Assembly: GCA_009704705.1 (NCBI GenBank)
Contig: WLDR01000112.1
Coordinates: forward strand, 1-5,118
Reading direction: 5' to 3'
Origin: Actinomycetota bacterium
GTDB lineage: Bacteria; Actinomycetota; Actinomycetes; Actinomycetales; Microbacteriaceae
DNA length: 5,118 nucleotides
Part shown: positions 1 to 5,118 of the stretch, piece after piece
Layout: the number at the start of each line of letters is the position of its first letter
Position numbering within the stretch: the first letter of the stretch is position 1
Notes under the pieces: model-generated
What the model was told of the DNA's origin: nothing
Databases searched by the model: none
What the model saw: only the letters and a program-made list of their open reading frames with translations
Program-made: the position numbers and the translations under genes

Positions 1-7
1 CGTTGAG

Positions 8-1129
8 TCATGAGCGCGAACCGCGGACCGCGTTCTCGAAGCCTTGTGAAATCACCTCGGCGAGCTCGTCGCGGTCTTCTGCCGGGATAAACGCAGAGGC
101 ACACGCATTCTGCTGGAACTGCTCAACATCGCTCAGTGTGTAGCCGAAGGCATCAACGAGCAACGACAACTCCCGACTGAGGCTCGTGCCGCTCTGCAAG
201 CGGTTGTCGGTATTCACCGTCACGCAGAAGTCGAGTTGATAGAGCAAGTCGAACGGATGCTCTTCGAGCGTTGCTCCCCACTGCTCCACCGCCCCGGTCT
301 GCAGGTTCGATGTCGGGCAGAGCTCGAGCGTGATCGCACGATCCTTGACCCACTCGGCCAGGCGACCAAGCTTGACGTACGACACCTCGTCATCGGAGTT
401 CTCGATGGTGATGTCCTCGGCAATGCGAACGCCATGGCCGAGACGCAAGGCACGACCGTCGAGCACAGCCGAGCGAATGCTGGCAAGCCCGTCGGCCTCG
501 CCGGCGTGAACGGTTGCCGGAAAGTACTCGTTGGCGAGCAAGTCGAACGCGCGCGCATGCTTCGACGGCAAGAAGCCCGCTTCGGCTCCGGCGATGTCAA
601 AACCGACAACGCCCTTTTCTCGGTGCCGAAGGGCGAGCTCGGCAATCTCGAACGAACGGTCGGCGTGACGCATCGCCGTCACCAACTGGCCGATGCGAAT
701 CGATGCACCGGATCGTGCCGCCTCAGCGATGCCTTGACTGATGCCTTCTTGCACCGCTTCAACCGCGCTGTCGAGAGTGAGTCCGCCGGTGAGGTGTTGC
801 TCCGGGGCCCAGCGAAGCTCGCCATAAATGACGCCGTCCCGCGCGAGATCAATCACGCTCTCTCGGGCAATGCGCTCGAGCGAGGCGGAGGTTTGCATTA
901 CCGCACACGTGAGATCAAACGTCGTGAGGTACTCGACGAGGGAACCCGAGTTTGACTGGCTGATGAACCAGTCACCGAGGTCATCCGCGTTGTCTTCCGG
1001 AGTGCTGACGCCCGCTTCGCCCGCGAGCTCGAGCAACGTCTCTGGCCGAAGTGAGCCGTCGAGATGATCGTGCAAAGAGACCTTAGGAAGTTTCTCGATG
1101 TCGATGCCCTCGACTGAGTAGTGACTCAC
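8..1129 (-). CDS. add: Adenosine deaminase
   Basis: Cytosolic zinc hydrolase that deaminates adenosine and deoxyadenosine to inosine and deoxyinosine in purine salvage. The 373-residue product has the usual length and the full set of amidohydrolase-fold motifs in order. These are the HxH zinc pair His20/His22 in HDHLDGSLRPE, then HAGE at 208-211 (third zinc His and the catalytic Glu211), the LGHG motif with His232, CPTSN at 271-275, and NTDN at 306-309, where Asp308 is the remaining zinc ligand. Mouse ADA has Asp-Asp where this protein has Asp308-Asn309; as I recall, NTDNRL is common in actinobacterial homologues. The start is GTG at 1129-1127, overlapping the manC stop as GTGA. No good Shine-Dalgarno sequence precedes it, so translation is probably coupled to manC. 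The stop TGA lies at 10-8. An aminodeoxyfutalosine deaminase is a less likely alternative within the same family. Confidence 0.94.
   Translation of the reverse strand: MSHYSVEGIDIEKLPKVSLHDHLDGSLRPETLLELAGEAGVSTPEDNADDLGDWFISQSNSGSLVEYLTTFDLTCAVMQTSASLERIARESVIDLARDGVIYGELRWAPEQHLTGGLTLDSAVEAVQEGISQGIAEAARSGASIRIGQLVTAMRHADRSFEIAELALRHREKGVVGFDIAGAEAGFLPSKHARAFDLLANEYFPATVHAGEADGLASIRSAVLDGRALRLGHGVRIAEDITIENSDDEVSYVKLGRLAEWVKDRAITLELCPTSNLQTGAVEQWGATLEEHPFDLLYQLDFCVTVNTDNRLQSGTSLSRELSLLVDAFGYTLSDVEQFQQNACASAFIPAEDRDELAEVISQGFENAVRGSRS
1126..1129 (-). other. manC/add GTGA stop-start overlap
   Basis: On the minus strand the bases GTGA carry both the add GTG start (1129-1127) and the manC TGA stop (1128-1126). 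Such 4-base overlaps are typical of translationally coupled genes in one operon. The lack of a clear Shine-Dalgarno sequence in front of add fits re-initiation by ribosomes finishing manC. Confidence 0.85.
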
Positions 1130-2250
1130 AGCACGTCATCTCGGCCGGCGATGCGCAGGGCATCCACTACGGCTTTGACCTTCTGTGCATTTGCCGTTGT
1201 TGTGACCAGCAGTGCGTCACCCGTGTCGACGACGACAATGTCACGCACTCCGATGAGCGCGATGGTGCGGCCCGTTTCGGTCACGACGATGCCGCTCGAC
1301 GCGTCGGAGAGCACACGGGCACCTTCACCCAAAATCGCGAGGTCATTCTTGTGCCCGGTCGAATGCAACTTAGCTATCGACGCAAAGTCACCCACATCGT
1401 CCCAGTCAAATTCCGCGGGGATGGTCACCAGACGCCCCGCATCGGCAGCGGGCTCAGCAATCGAGTAGTCGATGGCGATCTTCTCGAGCTTCGGCCACAC
1501 GCGGTCGACAACAGGGCCACGCTTTTCTTTGTCGTCCCAGACCTCGGCCAGTTCCAGGATGCCCGCGAGCAAGGCCGGCTTCGTGCGGCCGAGCTCTTCG
1601 AGCATGACCGACGCCTTCATGATGAACATTCCCGCGTTCCACAGGTAGTCACCGCTCGCGATGTATTTCTCGGCGGTGGCGAAGTCGGGCTTCTCCACGA
1701 AGCTGTCGACCTCGAGCGCCGAGGGAGCACCGTTGACCGGCAGCTCCTTGTGCGCGTGAATGTAGCCAAATCCGGTTGCCGGTTCGTCGGGCCGAATTCC
1801 AATCGTGGCGATGTACCCCGCCTGCGCGGCAGCGACGGCCTCGGTGACCGCCATGTTGAAGAAGCGTGCTCCGCGAATGACATGGTCCGCAGCGAAAGAA
1901 CCGATCACGACACCCGGCTCGCGTTTTTCCAGAATCGCAGCCGCGAGGCCAATGGCGGCCGACGAATCGCGAGGCTCACTTTCGAGCACGATGTTCATGT
2001 CCGAGAGGTCGGGAAGTTGTTCTTCGACGGCGGCGCGGTGCGCTCGTCCGGTCACAACCATGATTCGATCTGGTCCCGTGAGGGGCACGAGACGATCCCA
2101 CGTGTCGCGAAGAAGTGAGCGCCCCGAACCGGTCAAGTCGTGCAGGAACTTCGGTGCCTCAGCCCGCGACAATGGCCACAGTCGAGAACCGATTCCACCG
2201 GCCGGAATAACCGCGTAAAACTGCGGAATGGGCTGCACCGAAGTCGTCAT
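1126..2250 (-). CDS. manC: Mannose-1-phosphate guanylyltransferase (GDP-mannose pyrophosphorylase)
   Basis: Makes GDP-mannose from mannose-1-phosphate and GTP in the cytosol. In actinobacteria GDP-mannose feeds mannosylated phospholipids, lipoglycans, glycoproteins and exopolysaccharide. The 374-residue product shows the nucleotidyltransferase signature AGGIGSRLWPLSRAEAPKF at 17-35, EPRDSSAAIG at 92-101, the metal-binding ADH at 121-123 (Asp122), VEKPD at 185-189, NAGMFI at 205-210, and DWDDVGDF at 282-289, which corresponds to the WxDVG block of the family. It ends after a short beta-rich tail and has no C-terminal phosphomannose isomerase/cupin domain, so it is the monofunctional form. The LWPLSR variant of the signature favours mannose over glucose-1-phosphate thymidylyl or uridylyl enzymes. 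The start is ATG at 2250-2248; a GAGGG lies only one base away, too close for a normal ribosome site (see the -10 entry). It is first in the leftward unit, and its TGA overlaps the add start. Confidence 0.92.
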   Translation of the reverse strand: MTTSVQPIPQFYAVIPAGGIGSRLWPLSRAEAPKFLHDLTGSGRSLLRDTWDRLVPLTGPDRIMVVTGRAHRAAVEEQLPDLSDMNIVLESEPRDSSAAIGLAAAILEKREPGVVIGSFAADHVIRGARFFNMAVTEAVAAAQAGYIATIGIRPDEPATGFGYIHAHKELPVNGAPSALEVDSFVEKPDFATAEKYIASGDYLWNAGMFIMKASVMLEELGRTKPALLAGILELAEVWDDKEKRGPVVDRVWPKLEKIAIDYSIAEPAADAGRLVTIPAEFDWDDVGDFASIAKLHSTGHKNDLAILGEGARVLSDASSGIVVTETGRTIALIGVRDIVVVDTGDALLVTTTANAQKVKAVVDALRIAGRDDVL

Positions 2251-2256
2251 TCCCTC

Positions 2257-2262
2257 AGCCTA
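2257..2262 (-). promoter_or_regulatory. Candidate -10 element for a leaderless manC transcript
   Basis: The minus strand reads TAGGCT-GAGGGA-ATG, so the last T of a TANNNT hexamer sits at -7 relative to the A of the manC ATG. This is the arrangement seen in leaderless actinobacterial promoters, where transcription starts at the first base of the start codon. No matching -35 box is visible. A six-base degenerate match is weak evidence alone; the exact spacing is what supports it. Confidence 0.4.
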
Positions 2263-2334
2263 TCGGGGCGCAAACACGGGGCTTTCGAACCGCCTCGCCG
2301 CCGCATTCGCTCACGGTCGTTTCTCAGACCGGCG

Positions 2335-2340
2335 TAGTGT
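2335..2340 (+). promoter_or_regulatory. Weak candidate -10 element for the sdh operon
   Basis: TAGTGT fits the TANNNT form of the actinobacterial -10 box and would give a transcript starting near 2347 with a leader of about 60 bases before sdhC. The overlapping choice CATAAC at 2346-2351 matches four of six TATAAT positions. Neither has a recognisable -35 box at 16-18 bases, so the assignment is tentative. Confidence 0.25.
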
Positions 2341-2393
2341 TGGCACATAACTGCGTTGGCGCACGAGGGTGACCTCCATCCGCCACAAACTTC

Positions 2394-2400
2394 AGGAGGG
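2394..2400 (+). promoter_or_regulatory. sdhC ribosome binding site
   Basis: AGGAGGG, a near-perfect Shine-Dalgarno sequence, ends seven bases before the GTG at 2408. It decides the sdhC start: an in-frame GTG lies upstream at 2369, but using it would place this ribosome site inside the coding region and add 13 residues unlike known SdhC N termini. Confidence 0.9.
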
Positions 2401-2407
2401 TTGTCAC

Positions 2408-2827
2408 GTGTCACGTGTTTCGACTCCCCCCGTTTCGCAGATGAAGGCCAGCCAAGGCGGAACCCTTTATCGCGGACGCGAGGGAATGTGGTCCTGGGTG
2501 CTTCACCGCATCACAGGCGTTGCCATTTACTTCTTCTTGCTCGTGCACATTCTTGACACCGCACTGGTGCGAGTGAGCCCCGAGGCCTACAACGTCGTTA
2601 TCGCCTCGTACAAGAACCCCATCATGGGGGTCGGAGAGCTGGGCCTCGTGGGAGCGATCATGTTCCACGCGCTCAACGGTTTGCGCATCATCCTCATCGA
2701 TTTCTGGAGTAAAGGCGTCAAGTACCAGCGGGTCATGTTCTGGACCGTGGTTGGTGTGTGGGTCGTGCTCTTCGCCGGTTTCGCACCGCGCCACCTGATG
2801 AACGTATTCAGCGAGGGGGGTCACTAA
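2408..2827 (+). CDS. sdhC: Succinate dehydrogenase cytochrome b556 subunit (membrane anchor)
   Basis: Integral membrane subunit of complex II that, with SdhD, anchors the catalytic SdhA-SdhB dimer and carries heme b and the quinone site. The 139-residue product has three hydrophobic segments at about 31-54, 73-97 and 108-126. WSWVLHRITG at 28-37 is the family's N-terminal signature; Arg34 aligns with the quinone-site Arg31 of E. coli SdhC. HALNGLRIILIDF at 87-99 is the HxxxGxR...D signature, and His87 aligns with the E. coli heme ligand His84. The sequence closely resembles mycobacterial SdhC as I remember it. The GTG start is set by AGGAGGG at 2394-2400. The stop codon TAA shares one base with the sdhD ATG (TAATG), so the two anchors are translationally coupled. 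It is the first gene of the rightward operon. A 7-bp tandem repeat, TCACGTG twice, covers the start codon. Confidence 0.95.
   Translation: MSRVSTPPVSQMKASQGGTLYRGREGMWSWVLHRITGVAIYFFLLVHILDTALVRVSPEAYNVVIASYKNPIMGVGELGLVGAIMFHALNGLRIILIDFWSKGVKYQRVMFWTVVGVWVVLFAGFAPRHLMNVFSEGGH
2813..2820 (+). promoter_or_regulatory. sdhD ribosome binding site
   Basis: GAGGGGGG at the end of sdhC lies six bases before the ATG at 2827 and supports that start for sdhD. An in-frame GTG at 2758 would be far upstream of this site and would encode 23 extra, uncharacteristic residues read from sdhC in another frame. Confidence 0.75.
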
Positions 2828-3273
2828 TGTCGACGATTGCTGCACCACGCACTCCCGCCCCGCAAAAGCGCCGCGGGGTGAACTGGGAAAAATGGGGCTG
2901 GATTTACATGCGTGTGTCGGGTGTCGTGCTCGTCGTGCTCATCTTCGGTCACCTGTTCGTCAATCTCATGGTCGGCGAGGGCATCAAGGCCATCGACTTC
3001 GCATTTGTCGCTGGAAAGCTTTCCAATCCCTTCTGGCAGTGGTGGGACACGCTGATGCTGTGGCTCGCACTGATTCACGGGGCCAACGGAATGCGCACCA
3101 TTGTCAATGACTACGTCGTCTCCAAGGCGTGGGGTCGCACACTGCGCGGCGCCATCGCGTTTGCCGCCGTTGCGCTGATTGTTCTCGGAACGCTCGTAAT
3201 CTTCACGTTCGACCCGTGCCCCGTCGTGCCGCCCGAGCAGGCGTCCCTCCTTCCCTCGTTCTGCACCGCATAG
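2827..3273 (+). CDS. sdhD: Succinate dehydrogenase hydrophobic membrane anchor subunit
   Basis: Second membrane anchor of complex II; it shares heme b and the quinone site with SdhC. The 148-residue product has a basic N-terminal stretch (KRR at 14-16) and three hydrophobic segments at about 30-49, 72-93 and 107-127. RVSGVVLVVLIFGH at 29-42 is the conserved first helix. HGANGMRTIVNDYV at 84-97 matches the heme-binding motif of SdhD: His84 is the likely second axial heme ligand (E. coli His71), and Asp95-Tyr96 align with the quinone-site Asp-Tyr pair of E. coli. The ATG overlaps the sdhC stop by one base and has GAGGGGGG six bases upstream. The tail after the third helix is about 20 residues long, rich in Pro, and contains Cys131 and Cys146. 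The stop codon is TAG at 3271-3273, followed by a 44-base gap to sdhA. Confidence 0.93.
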   Translation: MSTIAAPRTPAPQKRRGVNWEKWGWIYMRVSGVVLVVLIFGHLFVNLMVGEGIKAIDFAFVAGKLSNPFWQWWDTLMLWLALIHGANGMRTIVNDYVVSKAWGRTLRGAIAFAAVALIVLGTLVIFTFDPCPVVPPEQASLLPSFCTA

Positions 3274-3317
3274 TCAACTCGACTGCCGCAATCTTTGACG
3301 AAAGTGATTGATCTCCC

Positions 3318-5118
3318 GTGAGCAAGACAGAACCGAAGTACCGCGAAGCTGACCCCATACACGTCGAGACGAAGGTTGTCGATGGCGTGCACTACCACCA
3401 GTACGACGTAATCATCGTTGGCGCTGGCGGGGCGGGAATGCGCGCCGCCATCGAAGCTGCACCCAAGGCCAAGACCGCCGTCATCACCAAGCTCTACCCC
3501 ACGCGCTCGCACACGGGTGCCGCCCAGGGTGGAATGGCTGCGGCTTTGGCCAACGTCGAGGAAGACAGCTGGGAATGGCACACCTTTGACACGGTCAAGG
3601 GTGGCGACTACCTCGTCGATCAAGACGCGGCTGAGATTCTCGCGAAAGAAGCCATCGACGCGGTCATCGACCTCGAAAACATGGGTCTCCCGTTCAACCG
3701 CACACCCGAAGGCAAGATTGATCAGCGTCGCTTCGGTGGACACACGCGCGACCACGGCAAGGCGCCCGTTCGTCGCTCGTGCTACGCGGCTGACCGCACC
3801 GGTCACATGATTCTTCAGACGCTCTTTCAGAACTGCGTCAAAGAGGGCGTCGAGTTCTTCAACGAGTACTACGTGCTGGACCTCGTCATGGTCGGCACCG
3901 GCAAGAAGCGCCAGCCCGCCGGCGTCGTTGCATACGAGCTGGCAACCGGCGATCTGCACGTTTTCCAAGGCAAGTCCATCGTGTTCGCCACCGGTGGTTT
4001 CGGAAAGATCTACAAGACCACATCAAACGCCCACACCCTCACCGGTGACGGCGTGGGCATTATCTGGCGCAAGGGCATCCCGCTCGAAGACATGGAGTTC
4101 TACCAGTTCCACCCGACGGGTCTCGCTGGTTTGGGCATCCTGCTCACCGAGGGTGCTCGTGGCGAGGGTGCCATTCTTCGCAACGCATCGGGTGAGCGAT
4201 TTATGGAGCGTTACGCGCCGACCATCAAGGACCTCGCACCGCGAGACATCATCGCCCGTTGCATGGTGCAAGAGGTCGTTGAGGGTCGCGGCGCCGGGCC
4301 GAACAAAGACTATGTTCTGCTCGACTGCACCCACCTCGGGGCTGAGGTTCTCGAAACCAAACTTCCTGACATCACCGAATTTGCGCGCACCTACCTGGGC
4401 ATCGACCCCGTCGTTGAGCCCGTTCCGGTTATGCCCACCGCTCACTACGCAATGGGTGGTATTCCGACCAACGTCAAGGCAGAGGTTCTCGCCGACAACA
4501 CCACGGTGATTCCTGGCCTCTACGCCGCCGGCGAATGTGCCTGTGTGTCGGTTCACGGATCCAACCGTCTGGGAACAAACTCCCTGCTCGACATCAATGT
4601 CTTCGGAAAGCGTGCCGGTCGCAACGCCGTGGAATACGCCAAGAAGGCGAAGTTCGTTGAGTTGCCGAAAGACCCCGCGAAGTACGTGCGCGACCTCATT
4701 GAGGGCATCCGTGCCGCCAGCGGAACCGAGCGCATCGCATCCATTCGTAAAGAGCTGCAAGAAGAGATGGACCGCAACGCGCAGGTGTTCCGCACCGAAG
4801 AGTCGCTCAAGTCGGTGACCAACACGATTCAGGAGCTTCGCAAGCGCTACCGCAACATCTCGGTGACCGACAAGGGTCAGCGTTACAACACCGACCTGCT
4901 CGAGGCTGTCGAGCTCGGCTTCTTGCTCGACCTCGCCGAGGTCACCGTCTATTCTGCGCGCAACCGTAAGGAGAGCCGCGGTGGACACATGCGCGACGAC
5001 TTCCCCGAGCGCAACGACAAGAAGTACATGGTGCACACCATGGCCTACCTCCCCGGTGACCCCGAATCGGATCACGCAGGTGACCACATCAAGATCGACT
5101 GGAAGCCGGTCGTCATTA
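3318..5118 (+). CDS. sdhA: Succinate dehydrogenase flavoprotein subunit (3' end cut by window)
   Basis: Catalytic subunit of complex II: oxidises succinate to fumarate on the cytoplasmic face and passes electrons through FAD to SdhB. Six hundred residues are visible without a stop. Ending at WKPVVI suggests about ten residues are missing, since actinobacterial homologues close with a TRY...KY tail. Motifs in order are: FAD-binding GAGGAG at 35-40; TRSHTGAAQGG at 62-72, where His65 is the covalent flavin attachment site (E. coli His45); HPTG with His265 (E. coli His242); TEGARGEGA; APRD with Arg309, the proton-shuttling arginine (E. coli Arg286); HYAMGG with His376; and GSNRLGTNSLLD with Arg417, both substrate-binding. 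Start choice: an in-frame TGA at 3309-3311 rules out an earlier start, and GTG 3318 is the first candidate. It lacks a visible Shine-Dalgarno sequence; GTG at 3387 (residue 24) is an alternative. The gene should be followed by sdhB. Confidence 0.97.
   Translation, partial: MSKTEPKYREADPIHVETKVVDGVHYHQYDVIIVGAGGAGMRAAIEAAPKAKTAVITKLYPTRSHTGAAQGGMAAALANVEEDSWEWHTFDTVKGGDYLVDQDAAEILAKEAIDAVIDLENMGLPFNRTPEGKIDQRRFGGHTRDHGKAPVRRSCYAADRTGHMILQTLFQNCVKEGVEFFNEYYVLDLVMVGTGKKRQPAGVVAYELATGDLHVFQGKSIVFATGGFGKIYKTTSNAHTLTGDGVGIIWRKGIPLEDMEFYQFHPTGLAGLGILLTEGARGEGAILRNASGERFMERYAPTIKDLAPRDIIARCMVQEVVEGRGAGPNKDYVLLDCTHLGAEVLETKLPDITEFARTYLGIDPVVEPVPVMPTAHYAMGGIPTNVKAEVLADNTTVIPGLYAAGECACVSVHGSNRLGTNSLLDINVFGKRAGRNAVEYAKKAKFVELPKDPAKYVRDLIEGIRAASGTERIASIRKELQEEMDRNAQVFRTEESLKSVTNTIQELRKRYRNISVTDKGQRYNTDLLEAVELGFLLDLAEVTVYSARNRKESRGGHMRDDFPERNDKKYMVHTMAYLPGDPESDHAGDHIKIDWKPVVI

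Larger units (their letters stand above)
2251..2407. promoter_or_regulatory. Divergent intergenic region between manC and sdhC
   Basis: This 157-bp gap lies between divergent genes and must hold promoters for both the manC-add unit and the sdh operon. It encodes no convincing protein. Visible elements are a TAGGCT hexamer seven bases from the manC start (minus strand), a TAGTGT hexamer at 2335-2340 as a weak candidate -10 for sdhC, a direct repeat of GTTGGC at 2339-2344 and 2355-2360, and a strong sdhC ribosome binding site at 2394-2400. I see no good TTGACA-like -35 box for either direction and no terminator-like hairpin. Confidence 0.75.

Noticed and set aside
236..955. Plus-strand open frame (239 codons) opposite add
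   Set aside because: Complement shadow of the add coding sequence, which has complete catalytic motifs on the minus strand.
1351..2118. Plus-strand open frame (255 codons) opposite manC
   Set aside because: Complement shadow of manC, which has intact family signatures; no independent coding evidence.
2140..2337. Short plus-strand open frame reaching into the intergenic region
   Set aside because: Mostly complementary to the manC 5' end; no ribosome site and an Arg/Ser-rich product typical of spurious frames.
2338..2347. TGT-N4-ACA dyad as a CRP/GlxR-like operator
   Set aside because: Only three bases per arm match and the spacing does not fit TGTGA-N6-TCACA, so it is expected by chance.
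2369..2407. Upstream GTG extension of sdhC by 13 residues
   Set aside because: The strong AGGAGGG at 2394-2400 would lie inside the gene, no ribosome site precedes 2369, and the extra residues do not look like SdhC.
2758..2826. Upstream GTG extension of sdhD into sdhC
   Set aside because: The ATG at 2827 has a well-spaced GAGGGGGG and overlaps the sdhC stop in the usual coupled way.
3274..3317. Possible terminator or internal promoter between sdhD and sdhA
   Set aside because: No hairpin with a T-run and no convincing -10/-35 pair; it reads as a simple operon spacer.
3111..3968. Antisense open frame (285 codons) across the sdhD end and sdhA start
   Set aside because: It covers sdhD, the gap and the FAD-binding part of sdhA; same high-GC shadow effect, with no domain or ribosome site.
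4023..5087. Long antisense open frame (354 codons) opposite sdhA
   Set aside because: It lies wholly inside a strongly conserved gene and its composition (runs rich in V, H, L, G, R) is what the complement of G/C-ending codons gives in high-GC DNA. It shows no recognisable motif.

Overview
The window is ordinary chromosomal housekeeping DNA from a high-GC Gram-positive bacterium, most likely an actinobacterium of the Microbacteriaceae or a close relative. The reasons are: GC content of roughly 60% by eye with G/C-rich third codon positions; GTG starts on three of the five genes; SdhC, SdhA and Add motif blocks that resemble mycobacterial and microbacterial proteins as I remember them; and the actinobacterial gene order sdhC-sdhD-sdhA. 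The genus-level placement is an inference from recall, not a search.

Layout. Two transcription units diverge from one intergenic region of about 157 bp (2251-2407). Leftward, on the minus strand, run manC (GDP-mannose synthesis, 1126-2250) and add (adenosine deaminase, 8-1129). They share a 4-base GTGA stop/start overlap and are probably cotranscribed. Rightward, on the plus strand, runs the succinate dehydrogenase operon: sdhC (2408-2827), sdhD (2827-3273) and sdhA (3318 to the window edge). SdhA has 600 residues visible and probably lacks only about ten at its C terminus. The iron-sulfur subunit gene sdhB is expected just beyond the right edge but is not visible.

Function. SdhC and SdhD form the membrane anchor that holds heme b and the quinone site. 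SdhA is the FAD subunit that oxidises succinate. Together with SdhB they make complex II, linking the TCA cycle to the respiratory chain. ManC supplies GDP-mannose for mannosylated lipids, glycans or proteins of the cell envelope. Add salvages adenosine and deoxyadenosine to inosine and deoxyinosine. The two divergent units have no obvious metabolic link; their adjacency looks like inherited synteny.

I found no mobile element, CRISPR array, RNA gene, broken gene or undescribed system. The points worth a second look are small: a leaderless-looking -10 element exactly placed for manC, a tandem TCACGTG palindrome over the sdhC start codon, an sdhA start without a visible Shine-Dalgarno sequence, an Asn in place of the second active-site Asp in Add, and two cysteines in the SdhD C-terminal tail.
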